In this document: piece after piece, positions 1 to 8,748 of the stretch | Numbering within the stretch: the stretch's first letter is position 1 | How the letters are laid out: each line of letters begins with the position of its first letter | NCBI GenBank assembly: GCA_028377305.1 | Contig: JAONJW010000023.1 | Span: forward strand, 1 to 37,086 | Source: Prolixibacteraceae bacterium | GTDB lineage: Bacteria; Bacteroidota; Bacteroidia; Bacteroidales; Prolixibacteraceae | DNA length: 37,086 bases | Direction: 5' to 3' | The notes under the pieces: generated by a model | What the model was told of the DNA's origin: nothing | Seen by the model: the letters and a program-made list of their open reading frames with translations, nothing else | The model's database searches: none | Position numbers and translations under genes: made by a program

Positions 1-1912
1 CCATACTAGACTTACTATCTCTAAGTTTTAACAACTCTTCTGGAGAATCTAGATAAAGTTGCACCTCCTCAATCTTAAGATCAGAGGGAGAAAAACTGAA
101 ATTATAATAGAAGAGATAGTTACGGTGAAAGCCTATTCTATTATAACCAGGTGAGGTTCCATCAGAACTACGTAAAGAGAATAAAGCGTCAATATAGTTC
201 ATATACTTTACATCATATTCTCCTATTTCATATCGGCGGCTATTATAAATCCCCAAATCCTCTCTTTTTTTCAGTGGTTGCATTTTTCGAAACTCCTCAT
301 AAGAATGTAAACTTATCTCCTGAAAAAGAATTCTGGCTTCGTTGGGATATATTTCTTTAAATACGAGCATTAATATCAGTGACCTAAAATCATATTCACC
401 TTTCATAACCTTACATGCTTGATAGCAATGATTGACAATCGCTGTCCATTTTCTCGGGTTATTGAGATCAACAGAAAGATCGATAGGTTTTGTTTTACTT
501 CCTTCTGACTGATACTGCAAAAACTGCTCCAATTCAATACGATCACTTACTTTAGTAACCTCGACCTCATTAGGAAGTGCTTTTCTGAACAGTCCCATCA
601 CATAATCTCGAATCTCTTCTGGATACAAATACGGCAACATCACCTCCATCTGTATAAACTTCTCAAGAAACCTTGCACCTTCTTTTGAATCATTGGTCTT
701 GACAGCGAAGTAGTCCGTCAATTGGCTGGTCACATATTTCTTATCATAGGTCACTAGGAATATTACATTTTTAAAACTTCCTGTATTACGAAGAATCTTA
801 ATACAGGTAACCAGCTCATCCCGTCCAAGGCGATCTAGGTCATCCATAAAGACCAATACTTTTCGCCCTATTTGTTCAATACAACGATCTACCTGATTAA
901 AACGAGAAGAAATATCTTTATTATCAGAAAAGAAGGCCACACAACTCTCCACAGCACCCTTCAAACTGGAATCACTCATCGAAAGTAGCAACTTGCGATA
1001 ACGATCGATGTTTCGTCCTAACTCTCCATGGTAGGGCGACAGATTCTCTTTCATCACATCCAAGAAGTGGGCAATCACCTCTTTTTCACTATTGGCATAC
1101 CATGGACTATAATCCACAAAAAGATAGTCGCCCTTTTTAATCTTAATATTATCGTCACGATATAACTTCTCCTCCTCCTCTTCAAGCTCAATCTTTGCAC
1201 TACGAAAATCCTCCTTAGTCCAATGGTCTTTGGAGATACGATCTTTAATGGCATTTAAAAACGATGTTTTTCCTCCACCCCATGGACTCGTAATCCCTAT
1301 CGAGAACGATCGATTCTTTCCAATACTTTGCAACTCGCGTAGAATAAAATCAACCTGATCTCGCCGAGAAGGAAAAAGATCAACATACGTATCCACCTCT
1401 TTATCGTCCAGAAGATTCGAATCCTCAGCACCCACTTCTTCTTTCTGTTTCTTACAAATAACAATCCATGCAATAAAAACACCCAGTGGCACCACAACCC
1501 ACAAATCCACATAACAAACCCCGAGACTCCTAAAGATCGGAGTATAGGTCCACATCAACGGCTCTGGCAAAAAAGGATCAAAACGAAAGATGACATACCA
1601 GAAAGTTACGAATCCTACCCAGAAGCAATCCCTCCTCGGAACAACATAACGTTTTTGGATCTTTCCGATCACACAAATCCCCCATAAAAACAGACAGAAA
1701 GCCATCACAAAAATCAAGGGAATACTATTCGATGGAACATATCCCAGAAGTTTTCGGACTAAGGTTCGAGTAATAAAAGAGGTAAATGGGGTATAAAAGC
1801 CATAGACCAAGACTATTGACAGAAGAGAGAAGAACATCTCTTTCCTGTAACGCTTTGCGAAAGCTTCAACCCAATCAATAAAAACCCGTAAAGTATTTTG
1901 CGATGCACTCAT
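1..1912 (-). CDS. KAP-family P-loop NTPase, membrane-anchored (C-terminus beyond window edge)
   Basis: I read an uninterrupted frame from an ATG at 1912 down to base 2 with no stop, so about 637 residues are visible and the end lies outside the window. Residues ~27-185 contain three or four hydrophobic segments. A Walker A motif of the form SPWGGGKTS is at ~209-217, and a Walker B of the form VLVFMDDLDR at ~352-361. The W in the P-loop and the DDLDR ending are hallmarks of KAP NTPases. In many KAP proteins the membrane segments are inserted between Walker A and B; here they precede the P-loop. Bacterial KAP proteins are membrane-associated ATPases, some of them plasmid or phage-exclusion factors (PifA of F is the known example). 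The substrate here cannot be told from sequence. There is no recognisable partner gene inside the window. Family assignment is fairly sure; biological role is unknown. Confidence 0.85.
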   Translation of the reverse strand, partial: MSASQNTLRVFIDWVEAFAKRYRKEMFFSLLSIVLVYGFYTPFTSFITRTLVRKLLGYVPSNSIPLIFVMAFCLFLWGICVIGKIQKRYVVPRRDCFWVGFVTFWYVIFRFDPFLPEPLMWTYTPIFRSLGVCYVDLWVVVPLGVFIAWIVICKKQKEEVGAEDSNLLDDKEVDTYVDLFPSRRDQVDFILRELQSIGKNRSFSIGITSPWGGGKTSFLNAIKDRISKDHWTKEDFRSAKIELEEEEEKLYRDDNIKIKKGDYLFVDYSPWYANSEKEVIAHFLDVMKENLSPYHGELGRNIDRYRKLLLSMSDSSLKGAVESCVAFFSDNKDISSRFNQVDRCIEQIGRKVLVFMDDLDRLGRDELVTCIKILRNTGSFKNVIFLVTYDKKYVTSQLTDYFAVKTNDSKEGARFLEKFIQMEVMLPYLYPEEIRDYVMGLFRKALPNEVEVTKVSDRIELEQFLQYQSEGSKTKPIDLSVDLNNPRKWTAIVNHCYQACKVMKGEYDFRSLILMLVFKEIYPNEARILFQEISLHSYEEFRKMQPLKKREDLGIYNSRRYEIGEYDVKYMNYIDALFSLRSSDGTSPGYNRIGFHRNYLFYYNFSFSPSDLKIEEVQLYLDSPEELLKLRDSKSSM

Positions 1913-2206
1913 AAGATGTAAATGGAATGTTGTTATCATAAACATACAAAAAATAACCTAATCGACGCTAGTAACCTCTTCCCATTTATGCAGCATAGAT
2001 AAGCTATTCTTCCCTATATCTTTCCTAACCAAAGGGGGAACCCCCACAAGCCCAATAGCAAATCCGAGTATGTTGCGTCGTCATGCATCATTGAAATCAA
2101 CTTATTACAAATCAAAATCACCAGTCACGAGCATCGTGTCTGTACCAAGCAACCATTCATTTATCAAGCCGAATGAAGCACCCAATTATATCTTTAGAAA
2201 GTAGAA

Positions 2207-2512
2207 CTATGGAGCATTATGAGGAATAATGGCAGATATTATAGTAAAGCTTAAGGCTAGCTCCACAATAAACAGCAATAAAATCATCAGAAACGACCAG
2301 CGACTCATACGTTTCTGCTTCCCCCAAATAGACAGAAGCAATAAAGAGAGCATCTGAGCGATGGTAAAGAGTGGCGCAAAATAGTAGATCACGATCGAAA
2401 GAGAGAGCAAATACATATTCACTCGAGTTATATGCAGATCAACAAAGGGAAGCCAGTAGAGTGCAAAGAGCACCCACGCAGCACACAAATTCACATGAAT
2501 AAATCTTCTCAT
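2207..2512 (-). CDS. small membrane protein of unknown function (101 aa)
   Basis: This is a 101-residue frame beginning MRRFIHVNL. It has three hydrophobic stretches, at roughly residues 7-25, 32-62 and 73-94, separated by a short basic loop (GKQKRMSR) that would lie in the cytoplasm by the positive-inside rule. I recognise no family. It lies 294 bp upstream of the KAP NTPase on the same strand, so the two could share a transcript, but the gap is long and contains no obvious gene or terminator. Reality of the gene rests on the coherent membrane-protein composition and the absence of a competing frame. It could alternatively be a fortuitous hydrophobic frame. Confidence 0.55.
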   Translation of the reverse strand: MRRFIHVNLCAAWVLFALYWLPFVDLHITRVNMYLLSLSIVIYYFAPLFTIAQMLSLLLLSIWGKQKRMSRWSFLMILLLFIVELALSFTIISAIIPHNAP

Positions 2513-2924
2513 ATCAAATAAAAGCTAAGCAAGCCATACCGCCACAGATGAAGCACCTAGCAATCATGAAGTCTTTATCTATTGAAAGTATGGAAGTGAA
2601 AAATCGTAAAGTATTATTCAAATATATGTTAAACAATAATTTTCCCCAAATCAATTAAATATCAAATCCCTCGAGACAATCTCTTTCCCATCGGTTTTAA
2701 GGAATAAGAACGCTAAAGAGAGATAAGCTCATCAAAAGATTGCTCTTTTGTCTATAGGTATGAGGACACAATCAAAAAGCATATCGGTGTGGTTCGACCC
2801 ACACAACCAATCGGGAAGCTTAATTTCGATGGCTCCACTGCATAATAGTAAATCAAAACGATAGCACTTCAACGGATTCAGATCGTCCACACAATCCACA
2901 CATCTCGCCGGTGTTCAACCTAGA

Positions 2925-2965
2925 CAGAGTTTAATTTACACTACCCGTCAGAGTTAATTTTACAC
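2925..2965. repeat. two 17-bp direct repeats, 24-bp period
   Basis: CAGAGTTTAATTTACAC at 2925-2941 and CAGAGTTAATTTTACAC at 2949-2965 are near-identical copies 24 bp apart. A 12-bp segment inside the first copy (TAATTTACACTA, 2932-2943) recurs in inverted orientation with one mismatch at 3324-3335, on the other side of the large palindrome. The arrangement resembles the end of a mobile element with doubled protein-binding sites, but no transposase is present and the inverted match is short. Confidence 0.6.
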
Positions 2966-3012
2966 CATCCAGAGCAATGATAAACACGCATGCTGGATTG
3001 GATAAACAGGGA

Positions 3013-3285
3013 GTTCGCCCCACCCTTGTCCCTACCAAGTCCCTATTTAACCCACCTCTAATCCGTCCTTAATCCGTCCTTAATCCGCCCATACACCATC
3101 CTTACGCTATGGTTTCTCCATGGTTCGTCCACCGAAAATGTTAAATCGATGGAGGAACCATGGAGAAAGGGTGGGGAGACCATGGAGAAGAGACGGATTA
3201 TGGACGGATTAGGGACGGATTAGGGGCGGATTAGGGTGGGAAGAAGTAGGGGTTTGGTCAGGGTTTGTTAGGTAGGAAGCAGGTA
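3013..3285. repeat. giant imperfect palindrome built of 11-bp units (element 1)
   Basis: The left arm (3013-3134) splits without slippage into eleven 11-mers. The clearest are TCTAATCCGTC, CTTAATCCGTC and CTTAATCCGCC at 3057-3089, and the last are GTTTCTCCATG and GTTCGTCCACC ending at 3133. The right arm (3147-3285) splits into about twelve 11-mers in the complementary sense, for example TTATGGACGGA, TTAGGGACGGA and TTAGGGGCGGA at 3198-3230. The arms are imperfect reverse complements around a 12-nt AT-rich loop (3135-3146), giving a potential stem of about 120 bp. The best matching parts are the CCATGG-containing loop-proximal section and the AATCCG units. Eleven is not a multiple of three, so this is not a coding repeat. 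I know of no named family with this layout. Confidence 0.88.
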
Positions 3286-3597
3286 TTTTGGAGATTTGAA
3301 GGGAGTAAATAGGGGGGTAAATTTAGTGTAGATTATGAAAAAGATCTTTGTTTTCTTTGTAACTCCTTAATACCTTTGGGTGATTAAAGTGGAAATGTAT
3401 CGTCTAAATTGAAATATGACATTTGGAAACGAGGTACACTTTACATTGGTAATTATTAACCCGACGGCAGTATTTAGATAATTACAATTGAGCACACATC
3501 ATAATTATCAGCAATATATGTTTTTAATATTATCGATCAATCGACGTTGGGTTAATAAAGAAACATCTAGAACATTTAAAATATAAAAATATATCTT

Positions 3598-5787
3598 ATG
3601 AAACGACTATTGTTTTCGGTCTTAGCGATCTTGTTGATCTCATCTCCGCTATTGGCTGAGAAAATCACTTTCGAGGATGTCATAACCAAGTCGACTTTCC
3701 GCCCTAAGGGAATTTATGGTATCCGTAGTATGAAAGATGGTTTACACTATACGACACAGGAAAATGGGACACAGATTGTGAAGTATAACTATAAAACAGG
3801 GAAAAAGGTTTCGGTTCTTTTTGATCTAAAAACGATTGAGGATTCGCCAATTAAATATTTCTCTAACTATGAGTTTTCGGCTCAAGAGAACAAAGTTCTT
3901 CTTACGACCGATATGAAGCCTATCTATCGCCACTCTTTTACGGCTGAATATTATGTATATAATTTTATAACAAAAAAATTAGAGGCGTTATCAGAGAATG
4001 GTCCACAACAGTTGGCAACGTTCTCTCCGGATGGGAACCGTATAGCATTTGTGAGGAAAAACAACATATTTGTTTCGACTTTGTATTTTGGTACGGAGAA
4101 TCAAATCACCAAAGATGGGGCGTTTAATAAGATTATCAACGGTGCTCCAGACTGGGTTTATGAAGAGGAGTTTGGTTTCAACAAGGCTTTTGCATGGTCG
4201 CCCACGAGTGGAAAATTGGCTTATATCAAGTTCAAAGAGGAGCATGTGCGCAATTTTAGCTTCCCTATGTACAAAGGAAAGGTTCCTGCGTATGGTGCAA
4301 ACCAACCTTATCCAGGGGAGTATACCTACAAGTATCCTAAGGCTGGAGAAGAGAATTCACATGTGAGTGTTCATGTGTATGACATAAAGAAGAGAAATAC
4401 GATTCGAGTGAAAGTTGGTGAGGAGTTGGATCAGTATATTCCACGTATTCGATGGACCTATTCGGGTTCTGATCTAGGGGTGATTCGATTGAATCGTCGT
4501 CAAGATAAGATGGAGTTGTTGTTGGCTAATCCTTTCACAGGGGACACACGTACGATTTATACTGATAAGAATAGACGCTATATTGCAGAGAGTACTTACG
4601 ACTATTTAACTTTCTTGCCAAATGATAAGGAGTTTGTTGTTGCCAATGAGAAAGATGGGTATATGCACCTTTATTTGTATGACAAACTGGGGGGAATGGT
4701 TCGTAAGATCACACCTGGGGATTACGATGTGACGGCTTATTATGGTTATGATACCAAGCGCAAGATTTTTTATTACCAAGCGGCAAAGAAGAGTGCGATG
4801 CAGCGTGAGGTATATGCTACAACATATAATGGTAAGAAGACTTATCCGGTAGCATCTAAAGCGGGAACGAACAACGCTATTTTCAGTAAGAATTTCACCT
4901 ATTTCATCCACACTTATACGGATTTAAACACACCATTGATTACGAATTTGAAGGATCGTAAAGGAAAAACGCTACGTGTGTTAGAAGATAATAAAACGTT
5001 GAAAGATAAATTGGCAAAGTATGAGATGCCAACCAAAGAGTTCTTTACTTTTAAGAATAAAGAGGGGATTTCGTTGAATGGTTATATTATCAAGCCTTCG
5101 AATTTTGATGCGACGAAGCAATATCCTCTACTTATGACCCAATATAGCGGTCCTAATTCTCAGCAGGTGTTAGACAATTTCCGTGTGGATTGGTACAGTT
5201 ATATGGCCGAGAGGGGTTATGTCGTAGCATGTGTGGACCCAAGAGGAACTGGAGCAAGAGGTGAAGAGTTCAGAAAGTGCACCTATATGGATTTGGGGCA
5301 TCTCGAGAGTGACGACCAGATTGATGCGGCGAAGTATTTGGGATCGCTAGAGTATATCGATGCAAAGAATATTGCGATTTGGGGCTGGAGTTATGGAGGA
5401 TTTATGTCGACCCTCTGTTTGGCTAAAGGAGCAGACGTTTTTAAAGCAGCTATTGCAGTAGCTCCGGTTACGAATTGGAGGTTTTACGACTCGGTGTATA
5501 CAGAGAGATATATGAGGAAGCCACAAGACAATGCGGAAGGTTATGATAAAAATTCACCTATCTACTGGGCTCCAAAAATCAAAGGGAAGTACTTATTAGT
5601 CCACGGGACAGCAGATGATAATGTGCATTATCAAAATACTGCAGAATTGGCCGAAGTGCTTGTTCAAGCAGAAGTTTCGTTCCAAATGATGAGCTATACC
5701 AATAGAAATCATGGCATTTACGGCGGAGCTACACGTCGTCATTTATATAAAATGTTCACCTCTTTTTTAGATGATTATTTAAAATAA
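3598..5787 (+). CDS. dipeptidyl peptidase IV (S9B family), secreted
   Basis: The product is a 729-residue exported serine exopeptidase that would remove X-Pro or X-Ala dipeptides from peptide N-termini. A signal peptide occupies residues 1-20 (MKRLLFSVLAILL...LLA). It is followed by a long beta-propeller region and a C-terminal alpha/beta-hydrolase domain. The propeller carries the double-glutamate motif DWVYEEEF, with E189-E191 holding the substrate N-terminus. The catalytic triad is visible: Ser598 in GWSYGGF, Asp673 in HGTADDNVH and His705 in NRNHGIY. The oxyanion tyrosine lies in the QYSGPNSQ stretch. Length and motif order match bacterial DPP-IV (as in Porphyromonas and Bacteroides). The ATG at 3598 is the only start giving a proper signal peptide. 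It is apparently monocistronic, or followed 88 bp later by a small secreted-protein gene. The likely role is periplasmic peptide degradation for amino-acid nutrition. Assignment is very secure. Confidence 0.96.
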   Translation: MKRLLFSVLAILLISSPLLAEKITFEDVITKSTFRPKGIYGIRSMKDGLHYTTQENGTQIVKYNYKTGKKVSVLFDLKTIEDSPIKYFSNYEFSAQENKVLLTTDMKPIYRHSFTAEYYVYNFITKKLEALSENGPQQLATFSPDGNRIAFVRKNNIFVSTLYFGTENQITKDGAFNKIINGAPDWVYEEEFGFNKAFAWSPTSGKLAYIKFKEEHVRNFSFPMYKGKVPAYGANQPYPGEYTYKYPKAGEENSHVSVHVYDIKKRNTIRVKVGEELDQYIPRIRWTYSGSDLGVIRLNRRQDKMELLLANPFTGDTRTIYTDKNRRYIAESTYDYLTFLPNDKEFVVANEKDGYMHLYLYDKLGGMVRKITPGDYDVTAYYGYDTKRKIFYYQAAKKSAMQREVYATTYNGKKTYPVASKAGTNNAIFSKNFTYFIHTYTDLNTPLITNLKDRKGKTLRVLEDNKTLKDKLAKYEMPTKEFFTFKNKEGISLNGYIIKPSNFDATKQYPLLMTQYSGPNSQQVLDNFRVDWYSYMAERGYVVACVDPRGTGARGEEFRKCTYMDLGHLESDDQIDAAKYLGSLEYIDAKNIAIWGWSYGGFMSTLCLAKGADVFKAAIAVAPVTNWRFYDSVYTERYMRKPQDNAEGYDKNSPIYWAPKIKGKYLLVHGTADDNVHYQNTAELAEVLVQAEVSFQMMSYTNRNHGIYGGATRRHLYKMFTSFLDDYLK

Positions 5788-5875
5788 TCAAAAAAGTTTT
5801 ATTCTTTTGTAATAAATTACTCATTCGTGATACTAACGTAGTATAACTTAATTATACAAAACATAATTAAGTACA

Positions 5876-6358
5876 ATGAATAATTTATTACATATGAATA
5901 AAATGAGATTCTTTATTGGATTGGTTATCCTACTAGTTGTAGGTACAGTCCCAGCCAGTGCAAAAAAAGTTATCAAGATTGTCACCACTATTGAGTCGAT
6001 TGTACCAATGGGGATAGGTCGTTCGAGAGTGATTGAAGAGAAGTCGGATATTAGCTCTGAAAACTTGACAACAAAGAGAGACGATGGCAAAAAAAGTTCA
6101 CAGAAGAATATTTCTAGAAAAGGTATTAAGATCAAGAAATTTGACGAGACCAAGCTATTGAACTTCTATAGTATGGCTGGTATTAACTTCCAGAATATTG
6201 CCTCAAACGATGCTGTTGTATCGGATAAATTGACTGACCTTCTATCTGAGGGATGGGATCTTATCCACGTAACAAGCGCAGTAGAGAGTGACGCAGGAGA
6301 TGGAGACCACAAAGGTATTTTCATTACAAGATATATTCTATCGAAAGAGGTAGAGTAA
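5876..6358 (+). CDS. small exported protein, unknown function, DUF4177-like C-terminus
   Basis: This is a 160-residue frame with a hydrophobic N-terminal stretch (residues ~11-24) ending in a VPASA|KK signal-peptidase-like site, so export is likely. ATG codons at 5876, 5894 and 5903 are all possible starts; the third gives the most compact signal peptide. A lysine/serine-rich low-complexity linker (~55-90) follows. The C-terminal 60 residues include LLSEGWDLIHV and end in GIFITRYIL, a pattern like the GWEL...RY ending of DUF4177-type small domains. That likeness is by eye only. It lies 88 bp after the DPP-IV gene on the same strand, so co-transcription is possible. A hairpin terminator follows. 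Confidence 0.65.
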   Translation: MNNLLHMNKMRFFIGLVILLVVGTVPASAKKVIKIVTTIESIVPMGIGRSRVIEEKSDISSENLTTKRDDGKKSSQKNISRKGIKIKKFDETKLLNFYSMAGINFQNIASNDAVVSDKLTDLLSEGWDLIHVTSAVESDAGDGDHKGIFITRYILSKEVE

Positions 6359-6431
6359 TAATTTAGATCTCAACAGATTGTAGTAGGTTTTTCGGGGGAT
6401 CAACCTAAGAATACAAATGAGATTTATAGAA

Positions 6432-6457
6432 AAAGGCTACACAAATGTGTAGCCTTT
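6432..6457. terminator. bidirectional intrinsic terminator
   Basis: The inverted repeat AAAGGCTACACA / TGTGTAGCCTTT is flanked by A-rich sequence on the left and TTTGTTTATTT on the right. It sits between the convergent ends of the exported-protein gene (6358) and miaA (6480), so it can serve both. Confidence 0.85.
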
Positions 6458-6479
6458 GTTTATTTAATATCGCATCAAC

Positions 6480-7400
6480 CTACTTTAGCATCTGAAGTAC
6501 TTTTGCCGTTTTATCTTCTAAAGATAGTTCCCCATTGATCCAATGGATTTGGAAACCATTTTTCTCCATTTTACGATACCATGTCATCTGACGTTTTGCA
6601 AATTGATGGATGGCTACATTCAGTCCTTCCACCATCCGCTCTTTGGTTATCTTACCAGTGATATATTCGGTGATGAATTTATACTCTAGTCCATAATATA
6701 TCAACCCTTCAGGGGTTACTCCGTTATCTAATAATCCTTGAACCTCTTCGACCATTCCCTCCTCGAGACGTTGATGAAGTCGTTGGGTTATTCTTGCTCT
6801 ACGCTCCTCTCGGGTAAAGTCGATTCCTACCACAAGGCTGTTAATTTCAGGAAATGAGAGATCCAATTCAGGATGGTCCACCATGTATTCTTCAATCTCG
6901 ATGGCACGAATGGCCCTCTTCTTGTTCTGTATATCGCTATTGTTGTGTACTCGCTTCAGCTCATTGAGTCGATAGATCAACTGCTCCAGCGTCATGTTTG
7001 ACAACTCGTCACGCAAAGGTTCGTTGACAGGTACTTGTGCCAATTTGTATCCTTTCAGAACGGCTTCAATGTACATTCCTGAACCACCACATAACACCGG
7101 AAAGACATTACGTTTTTGAATATCTTCGTACACTTTTTGAAAGTCCTTCTGGTATTCAAAAACATTATATTGTTCTCCTGCATCAAGAATATCAATGAGA
7201 TGGTAAGGCACAGGTTGTCCATTCACCGTAAAATCTTCAAGATCTTTTCCAGTTCCAATATCCATACCACGGTAGACTTGACGAGAGTCTGCAGAGATGA
7301 CTTCCGCATTAAGCTTAGCAGCGACATTTGTTGCTAAAGAAGTTTTTCCGGTTGCTGTCGCTCCAAGTACTGTAATCATATCGTACTTACTGTGATCCAT
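6480..7400 (-). CDS. miaA: tRNA dimethylallyltransferase MiaA
   Basis: MiaA transfers a dimethylallyl group from DMAPP to N6 of A37 in tRNAs that read codons starting with U. The 306-residue length is normal. Visible features are the P-loop GATATGKT (13-20), the ISADSRQVYRGMDIGTGK segment containing the general-base Asp38 and the tRNA/isoprenoid site, the CGGSGMYI motif near 105, and the C-terminal AKRQMTWYRK motif. The P-loop reads GATATGKT rather than the commoner GPTASGKT, a conservative change. The start at 7400 gives the expected N-terminus. A TATTTTTG -7-like box on the minus strand (7446-7439) lies 38 bp upstream. The gene is divergent from the Yip1-like gene at 7484. Identification is secure. 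Confidence 0.97.
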   Translation of the reverse strand: MDHSKYDMITVLGATATGKTSLATNVAAKLNAEVISADSRQVYRGMDIGTGKDLEDFTVNGQPVPYHLIDILDAGEQYNVFEYQKDFQKVYEDIQKRNVFPVLCGGSGMYIEAVLKGYKLAQVPVNEPLRDELSNMTLEQLIYRLNELKRVHNNSDIQNKKRAIRAIEIEEYMVDHPELDLSFPEINSLVVGIDFTREERRARITQRLHQRLEEGMVEEVQGLLDNGVTPEGLIYYGLEYKFITEYITGKITKERMVEGLNVAIHQFAKRQMTWYRKMEKNGFQIHWINGELSLEDKTAKVLQMLK

Positions 7401-7483
7401 ATTTTAAAATATTAAGCGTAAAGATTATTACTGAATTACAAAAATATCACTATTTTTAATACCGTAAGAAAAATAATAGCTAA

Positions 7484-8056
7484 ATGGACAAAAAACAATA
7501 TAACTCCTTCGCACATACTTTGAAACTTCTTTTTAGTGGGAATAGGTCTCATATCACGTCTATCGGTTCACAATTAAACCAACAAACGACCAAAAGGTAT
7601 ATGTTGATTATGGTGGGAAGTTATGGAGGGGTGATTCTACTTAAATATCTATTTAATTTACTTGTTGCTCCTACTATCTCATCGAACGATTTGTATTCAA
7701 TAGTTACGGCTCCATTGATTTTATTTCTTACCCCATGGCTGACAGCAATGTTGCTTACAAAGATGATTAATTTGACCGATCATAAGGTAACACAAAAAGA
7801 GTTGTTTCAGTGTTTGATTGTGGCAACCATACCTGTTTGGGTTATTAAACTTATTACAACGGCTGTTCCATGGCTCTATTTATTGTGGATATTAACCCCC
7901 TATATGGGGTATATCCTCTATTATTTATATCAATCCAAAGAACATTTTGCGACCACAGATACGATTCGCTATACAATTGGAACGGTTTTATTATATTTGT
8001 GCGTTCATATCAGTACATCTTTTCTTTTCAGCTGGATGAACCGTCTACTATTGTAA
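7484..8056 (+). CDS. Yip1-like integral membrane protein
   Basis: This is a 190-residue protein with a soluble ~35-residue N-terminus followed by about five hydrophobic segments (roughly 40-65, 72-93, 107-127, 128-148 and 160-185). The N-terminal part, with a short amphipathic helix before the first membrane span, and the overall layout fit the Yip1/DUF1282 superfamily of small inner-membrane proteins common in Bacteroidota. No catalytic residues are apparent and the function in bacteria is unknown. It ends 33 bp before smpB and is probably transcribed with it. The family name rests on overall look, not a diagnostic motif. Confidence 0.75.
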   Translation: MDKKQYNSFAHTLKLLFSGNRSHITSIGSQLNQQTTKRYMLIMVGSYGGVILLKYLFNLLVAPTISSNDLYSIVTAPLILFLTPWLTAMLLTKMINLTDHKVTQKELFQCLIVATIPVWVIKLITTAVPWLYLLWILTPYMGYILYYLYQSKEHFATTDTIRYTIGTVLLYLCVHISTSFLFSWMNRLLL

Positions 8057-8089
8057 GAAAAGAGTGTGGTTTACATTGATTTTATTGAC

Positions 8090-8545
8090 ATGAAAATTCA
8101 GAAAATAGTAAATATAAAAAATAAAAGAGCAACCTTCGATTATGAGATTATCGAAAGGATGGTTGCCGGTATTTGTCTTGTTGGAACAGAGATTAAGTCT
8201 ATTCGACTAGGGAAAGCTAACTTAAGTGACTCATTTTGTTATTTCGAAAAATCGGAGATGTATGTCAGAAATCTATCGATCTCGGAGTATGACTATGGGA
8301 CACACTATAACCATATTGCAAAGCGTGAACGTAAACTTCTTTTGCAAAAGAAAGAGATACGTAAATGGGAAAGAAAGATCAAAGAGACAGGGTTAACCAT
8401 CATTCCTCTTCGTCTGTTTATTACCGACAAAGGTTTTGCTAAAATGGAGATCGGACTGGCTAAGGGTAAGAAGAATTACGATAAGCGTGAGACGCTAAAG
8501 CTCAACGATGCGAAAAGAGAGATGGATCGTAAAAAGAGATTTTAA
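8090..8545 (+). CDS. smpB: SsrA-binding protein SmpB
   Basis: SmpB binds tmRNA and delivers it to stalled ribosomes for trans-translation. The protein shows the typical N-terminus [13 protein letters not shown], the core [18 protein letters not shown], the [10 protein letters not shown] segment and the basic C-terminal tail with [11 protein letters not shown] and a final RKKRF. An upstream in-frame ATG at 8066 would add eight residues (MVYIDFID) absent from the family. The start at 8090, giving 151 residues, matches SmpB length and is preferred. The basic tail, which enters the mRNA channel, is intact. No tmRNA gene was recognised in the downstream 200 bp. Identification is secure. Confidence 0.97.
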   Translation: MKIQKIVNIKNKRATFDYEIIERMVAGICLVGTEIKSIRLGKANLSDSFCYFEKSEMYVRNLSISEYDYGTHYNHIAKRERKLLLQKKEIRKWERKIKETGLTIIPLRLFITDKGFAKMEIGLAKGKKNYDKRETLKLNDAKREMDRKKRF

Positions 8546-8661
8546 AAGAGTTGTGATCTCATCTTGACATCAAATATTCCGCCACAAAATTACAGTCCAT
8601 AGATATTCCGAAAGGAGATGTTCTTATGGTGAATGTGGGAAATAGCAACTACGGTTATTCA

Positions 8662-8707
8662 AAGGGCTGAAAGTACGATACCAAGACGGTTCATACTTTC
8701 AGCCCTT
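8662..8707. terminator. intrinsic terminator between smpB and arcB
   Basis: A 14-bp perfect stem AAGGGCTGAAAGTA / TACTTTCAGCCCTT encloses an 18-nt loop that can itself pair ACC with GGT. It is followed by a T-rich run on the plus strand and lies between the convergent smpB and carbamoyltransferase genes. Confidence 0.85.
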
Positions 8708-8748
8708 ATTCTTTAAATTCTTTAACTGGTTTTATACCGTTTAAACGA

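Larger units (their letters stand above)
2513..3597. other. 1.1-kb intergenic region without credible genes
   Basis: No coding frame is supported here. The stretch contains a pair of 17-bp direct repeats (2925-2965), a very long palindrome of 11-bp units (3013-3285) and AT-rich sequence leading into the peptidase gene at 3598. Bases ~2790-2815 contain a small GTGTGG/CCACAC inverted repeat. No full -33/-7 promoter match was found directly upstream of 3598, although promoters for the two divergent neighbours should lie in this interval. Confidence 0.7.

Noticed and set aside
3991-4911. Several overlapping frames of 98-104 residues within the DPP-IV gene
   Set aside because: They are shadows of a strong, motif-complete gene on the plus strand.
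8066-8089. Upstream start for smpB
   Set aside because: Adds eight residues foreign to the family; the ATG at 8090 gives the expected N-terminus.
8570-8660. tmRNA next to smpB
   Set aside because: No tRNA-Ala-like acceptor ends or tag-coding frame could be found in the 200 bp after smpB.
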